Positions 4,786 through 6,433 of a stretch of DNA of 6,433 nt are shown one piece after another. The notes under the pieces were generated by a model. It was not told the origin of the DNA, did not search any database, and saw only the letters and a program-made list of their open reading frames with translations. Numbering within the stretch: the stretch's first letter is position 1; every line of letters starts with the position of its first letter. The translations under genes and the position numbers were made by a program. The stretch covers positions 1 to 6,433 of the forward strand of contig CANQCX010000115.1 of the NCBI GenBank assembly GCA_947591115.1, read 5' to 3'. This DNA is from an uncultured Lachnospiraceae bacterium (GTDB taxonomy: Bacteria > Bacillota > Clostridia > Lachnospirales > Lachnospiraceae).

Positions 4786-4816
4786 AACGGGGGCAGCCGA
4801 AGCTGCCCCCGTTTTT
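4786..4816 (+). terminator. GC-rich intrinsic terminator after the SPFH gene
   Basis: AACGGGGGCAGC (4786-4797) pairs perfectly with GCTGCCCCCGTT (4802-4813) around a CGAA tetraloop, and is followed by a T-tract (4812-4816). It starts 16 bases after the SPFH stop codon. It is the most GC-rich hairpin in the window and should efficiently separate the NfeD-SPFH unit from gdpP. Confidence 0.95.
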
Positions 4817-4827
4817 GTGAAAAATAC

Positions 4828-4856
4828 TTTATTTGCGGTTCTAAAAATGGTATACT
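4828..4856 (+). promoter_or_regulatory. Candidate promoter of gdpP
   Basis: An extended -10, TGG followed by TATACT (4848-4856), matches consensus at five of six positions. The corresponding -35 at 4828-4833 (TTTATT) is weak, which extended -10 promoters tolerate. The start would be near 4863, giving a leader of about 55 bases. That leader contains a weak five-pair hairpin, GTGTG (4866-4870) with CACAC (4879-4883), of unknown meaning. Confidence 0.55.
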
Positions 4857-4917
4857 CTATAGTAAGTGTGCAAAAATCCACACGCGGATCTGCAAGGAGC
4901 CGGATGGAGGAACGTAT

Positions 4918-6433
4918 ATGAAAAGTAAAATCCGTTTTAAAGGGAAGCTGAGGAATTATCTGTATTGGCCGATGTTTTTGACCATACTGCTTGTAATAAT
5001 GAATGTTCCGATGTATTTTTACGATCAAAAGTGCGGGATTCTGATCAGCGGGTTTACCGGTATCTATTTCATCGTAGAGGTTGTTTTTTACCGGCGGAAT
5101 AAGCCGCTGCTCGTCAATGAGATCATCAATTACGCAACGCAGTATGCGACGGTGCAGAAGCGGCTTTTGAATGAGTTTGAAATCCCGTATGCGCTTTTGG
5201 ATTTTAACGGGAAGATCCTCTGGGTAAACGAGCAGTTTTGCGAGCTGACCGGTGTAGACCGGAATTACCATAAATCCGTTGCGGCTCTTTTTCCGACGAT
5301 AACCAGAGAATTTATACAAAAGAACGAAAGACCGGAGAAGGTCTATGTTGAAAAGAACAACCGGCGGTTCCGGATTTCTTTGAACCGGATCTATTTTGAT
5401 TCCATAACCGGAGAAAGCAAGCTGTTGGAAATCGACGGAACGGAAGAATTTCTGACTGCTTTTTACCTGTTCGACGAAACCGAGCTGTATCGTTATATGA
5501 TCGAAAATCAGGAGCAGAAACAGGTTGCGGCGCTGGTTTACATTGACAATTACGACGAGGCGCTAAACAGCATTGAAGATGTCAAGCGTTCCCTGCTGAC
5601 CGCATTGATCGACCGGAAGGTCAACCAGTATTTTACCCAGATCGATGCGCTGGTGCGTAAAATCGAGAAGGATAAATATTTTGTCGTATTCAAATATAAG
5701 TATTTAAAAAAGCTGGAAGAAGACAAATTCAGCCTTTTGGAGGAAGTAAAAACCGTCAAGGTCGGAAATGAAATGGCGGTCACATTGAGCATCGGCGTTG
5801 GAATAAACGGCGACAGCTACAATCAGAACTACGACCAGGCGCGCGCAGCCATTGACCTTGCGCTGGGGCGGGGCGGAGATCAGGTAGTCGTAAAAGAAGG
5901 CGAAGAAATTACCTACTACGGAGGAAAGGCAAAGCAGGTTTCCCGAAATACTCGTGTAAAGGCAAGGGTAAAAGCGCATGCATTGCGTGAGATCATCGAT
6001 ACTCGTGAAAACGTAGTCATCATGGGACACAGCCTTACGGATGTGGACGCATTGGGCGCGGGAATCGGGATTTACTGCGCCGCTCATGTGATGGGCAAGA
6101 AGGCGCAGATCGTCATCAATAATCCGACCAGCTATGTCCGGCCGCTGATGGAGTGTTTTTCCACAGACAAAGGCTATCCGGAAGATTTGTTTATCAATAG
6201 TGAACGTGCATTGGAAATGACCGGTCGCAATACGCTGGTCATGGTAGTGGATACGAACCGTCCCAGCTATACGGAATGTCCGGAGCTGTTGAAACGGACG
6301 GAATCCATTGTAGTATTCGACCATCACCGTCAGGGAAATGAAGTCATTGAAAATCCGCTGCTGTCCTATATTGAGCCGTACGCTTCCAGCGCCTGTGAAA
6401 TGGTTGCGGAGGTGCTGCAGTATTTTCAGGAGG
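4918..6433 (+). CDS. gdpP: Cyclic-di-AMP phosphodiesterase GdpP (3' end outside window)
   Basis: 505 codons are open to the window end; family members run to about 650-680 residues, so the C-terminal DHHA1 part is missing from view. GdpP hydrolyses c-di-AMP to pApA and thereby affects potassium balance, wall stress and beta-lactam tolerance. The order is two N-terminal membrane helices (about 14-55), a degenerate PAS domain starting near NEFEIPYALLD (about 85-150), a degenerate GGDEF domain (about 200-325, with VYIDNYDEA at 207-215 and GRGGDQ at 317-322 in place of the GGDEF motif), then the DHH phosphoesterase domain. Metal ligands are visible as H371, D375 and D377 in the GHSLTDVDALGA motif, D445 in VVDTN, and the D468-H469-H470 triad. 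All expected catalytic residues within view are intact. The start at 4918 follows GGAGG at 4906-4910. rplI and dnaB would be the usual next genes. Confidence 0.95.
   Translation, partial: MKSKIRFKGKLRNYLYWPMFLTILLVIMNVPMYFYDQKCGILISGFTGIYFIVEVVFYRRNKPLLVNEIINYATQYATVQKRLLNEFEIPYALLDFNGKILWVNEQFCELTGVDRNYHKSVAALFPTITREFIQKNERPEKVYVEKNNRRFRISLNRIYFDSITGESKLLEIDGTEEFLTAFYLFDETELYRYMIENQEQKQVAALVYIDNYDEALNSIEDVKRSLLTALIDRKVNQYFTQIDALVRKIEKDKYFVVFKYKYLKKLEEDKFSLLEEVKTVKVGNEMAVTLSIGVGINGDSYNQNYDQARAAIDLALGRGGDQVVVKEGEEITYYGGKAKQVSRNTRVKARVKAHALREIIDTRENVVIMGHSLTDVDALGAGIGIYCAAHVMGKKAQIVINNPTSYVRPLMECFSTDKGYPEDLFINSERALEMTGRNTLVMVVDTNRPSYTECPELLKRTESIVVFDHHRQGNEVIENPLLSYIEPYASSACEMVAEVLQYFQE

Noticed and set aside
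4744..5319. 191-codon minus-strand open frame across the SPFH terminator and the gdpP start
   Set aside because: It crosses a strong terminator and a promoter and is antisense to the clear GdpP membrane and PAS region; the product shows no recognisable family.
5704..6327. 207-codon minus-strand open frame opposite gdpP
   Set aside because: It is antisense to the conserved GGDEF and DHH motifs of GdpP, so it is a shadow of that coding sequence.

Overview
The window looks like chromosomal core DNA from a spore-forming Firmicute, most likely a member of the Lachnospiraceae (Clostridia). It carries a spore-maturation gene (spmB), a DUF3877 gene of a type associated with that family, strong AGGAGG ribosome binding sites, and the Firmicute neighbourhood DUF951 - rpsF - ssb - rpsR - gdpP. 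All genes recognised lie on the + strand. I see no insertion sequence, prophage, CRISPR array or other sign of transfer.

Layout. Positions 1-258 hold the C-terminal end of spmB. Positions 312-471 form a compact, self-contained transcription unit for initiator tRNA-fMet, with a perfect -35/-10 promoter, the tRNA gene, and a hairpin terminator. A DUF3877 gene follows at 508-1050. A sirtuin-type protein deacylase (1098-1820) with its own promoter comes next, then a small DUF951 gene (1857-2039) that probably shares its transcript. The translation/replication operon rpsF - ssb - rpsR (2170-3209) has its own promoter and leader and ends at a strong hairpin terminator, with a second terminator-like hairpin just behind it. 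A two-gene membrane module, NfeD-like protein plus SPFH/band-7 protein (3378-4769), is closed by a GC-rich terminator. The window ends inside gdpP (4918 onwards), a membrane-bound c-di-AMP phosphodiesterase whose DHHA1 domain lies beyond the edge.

How the genes relate. S6 and S18 bind the small ribosomal subunit as a pair, and SSB coats single-stranded DNA; their joint operon is conserved in Bacteria. The initiator tRNA adds to the translation theme. NfeD and SPFH proteins are known partners that build membrane microdomains, and here they sit between the rpsF operon and gdpP, which in many Firmicutes is followed by rplI and dnaB. The sirtuin may link NAD status to protein acylation. The link between the sirtuin and DUF951, and any function of DUF3877, cannot be read from the sequence.

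Nothing here is clearly a new system. The items most worth a second look are the rpsF leader hairpin, the fMet unit with no encoded CCA, the hendecad repeats in the SPFH protein, and the uncharacterised DUF3877 and DUF951 genes.
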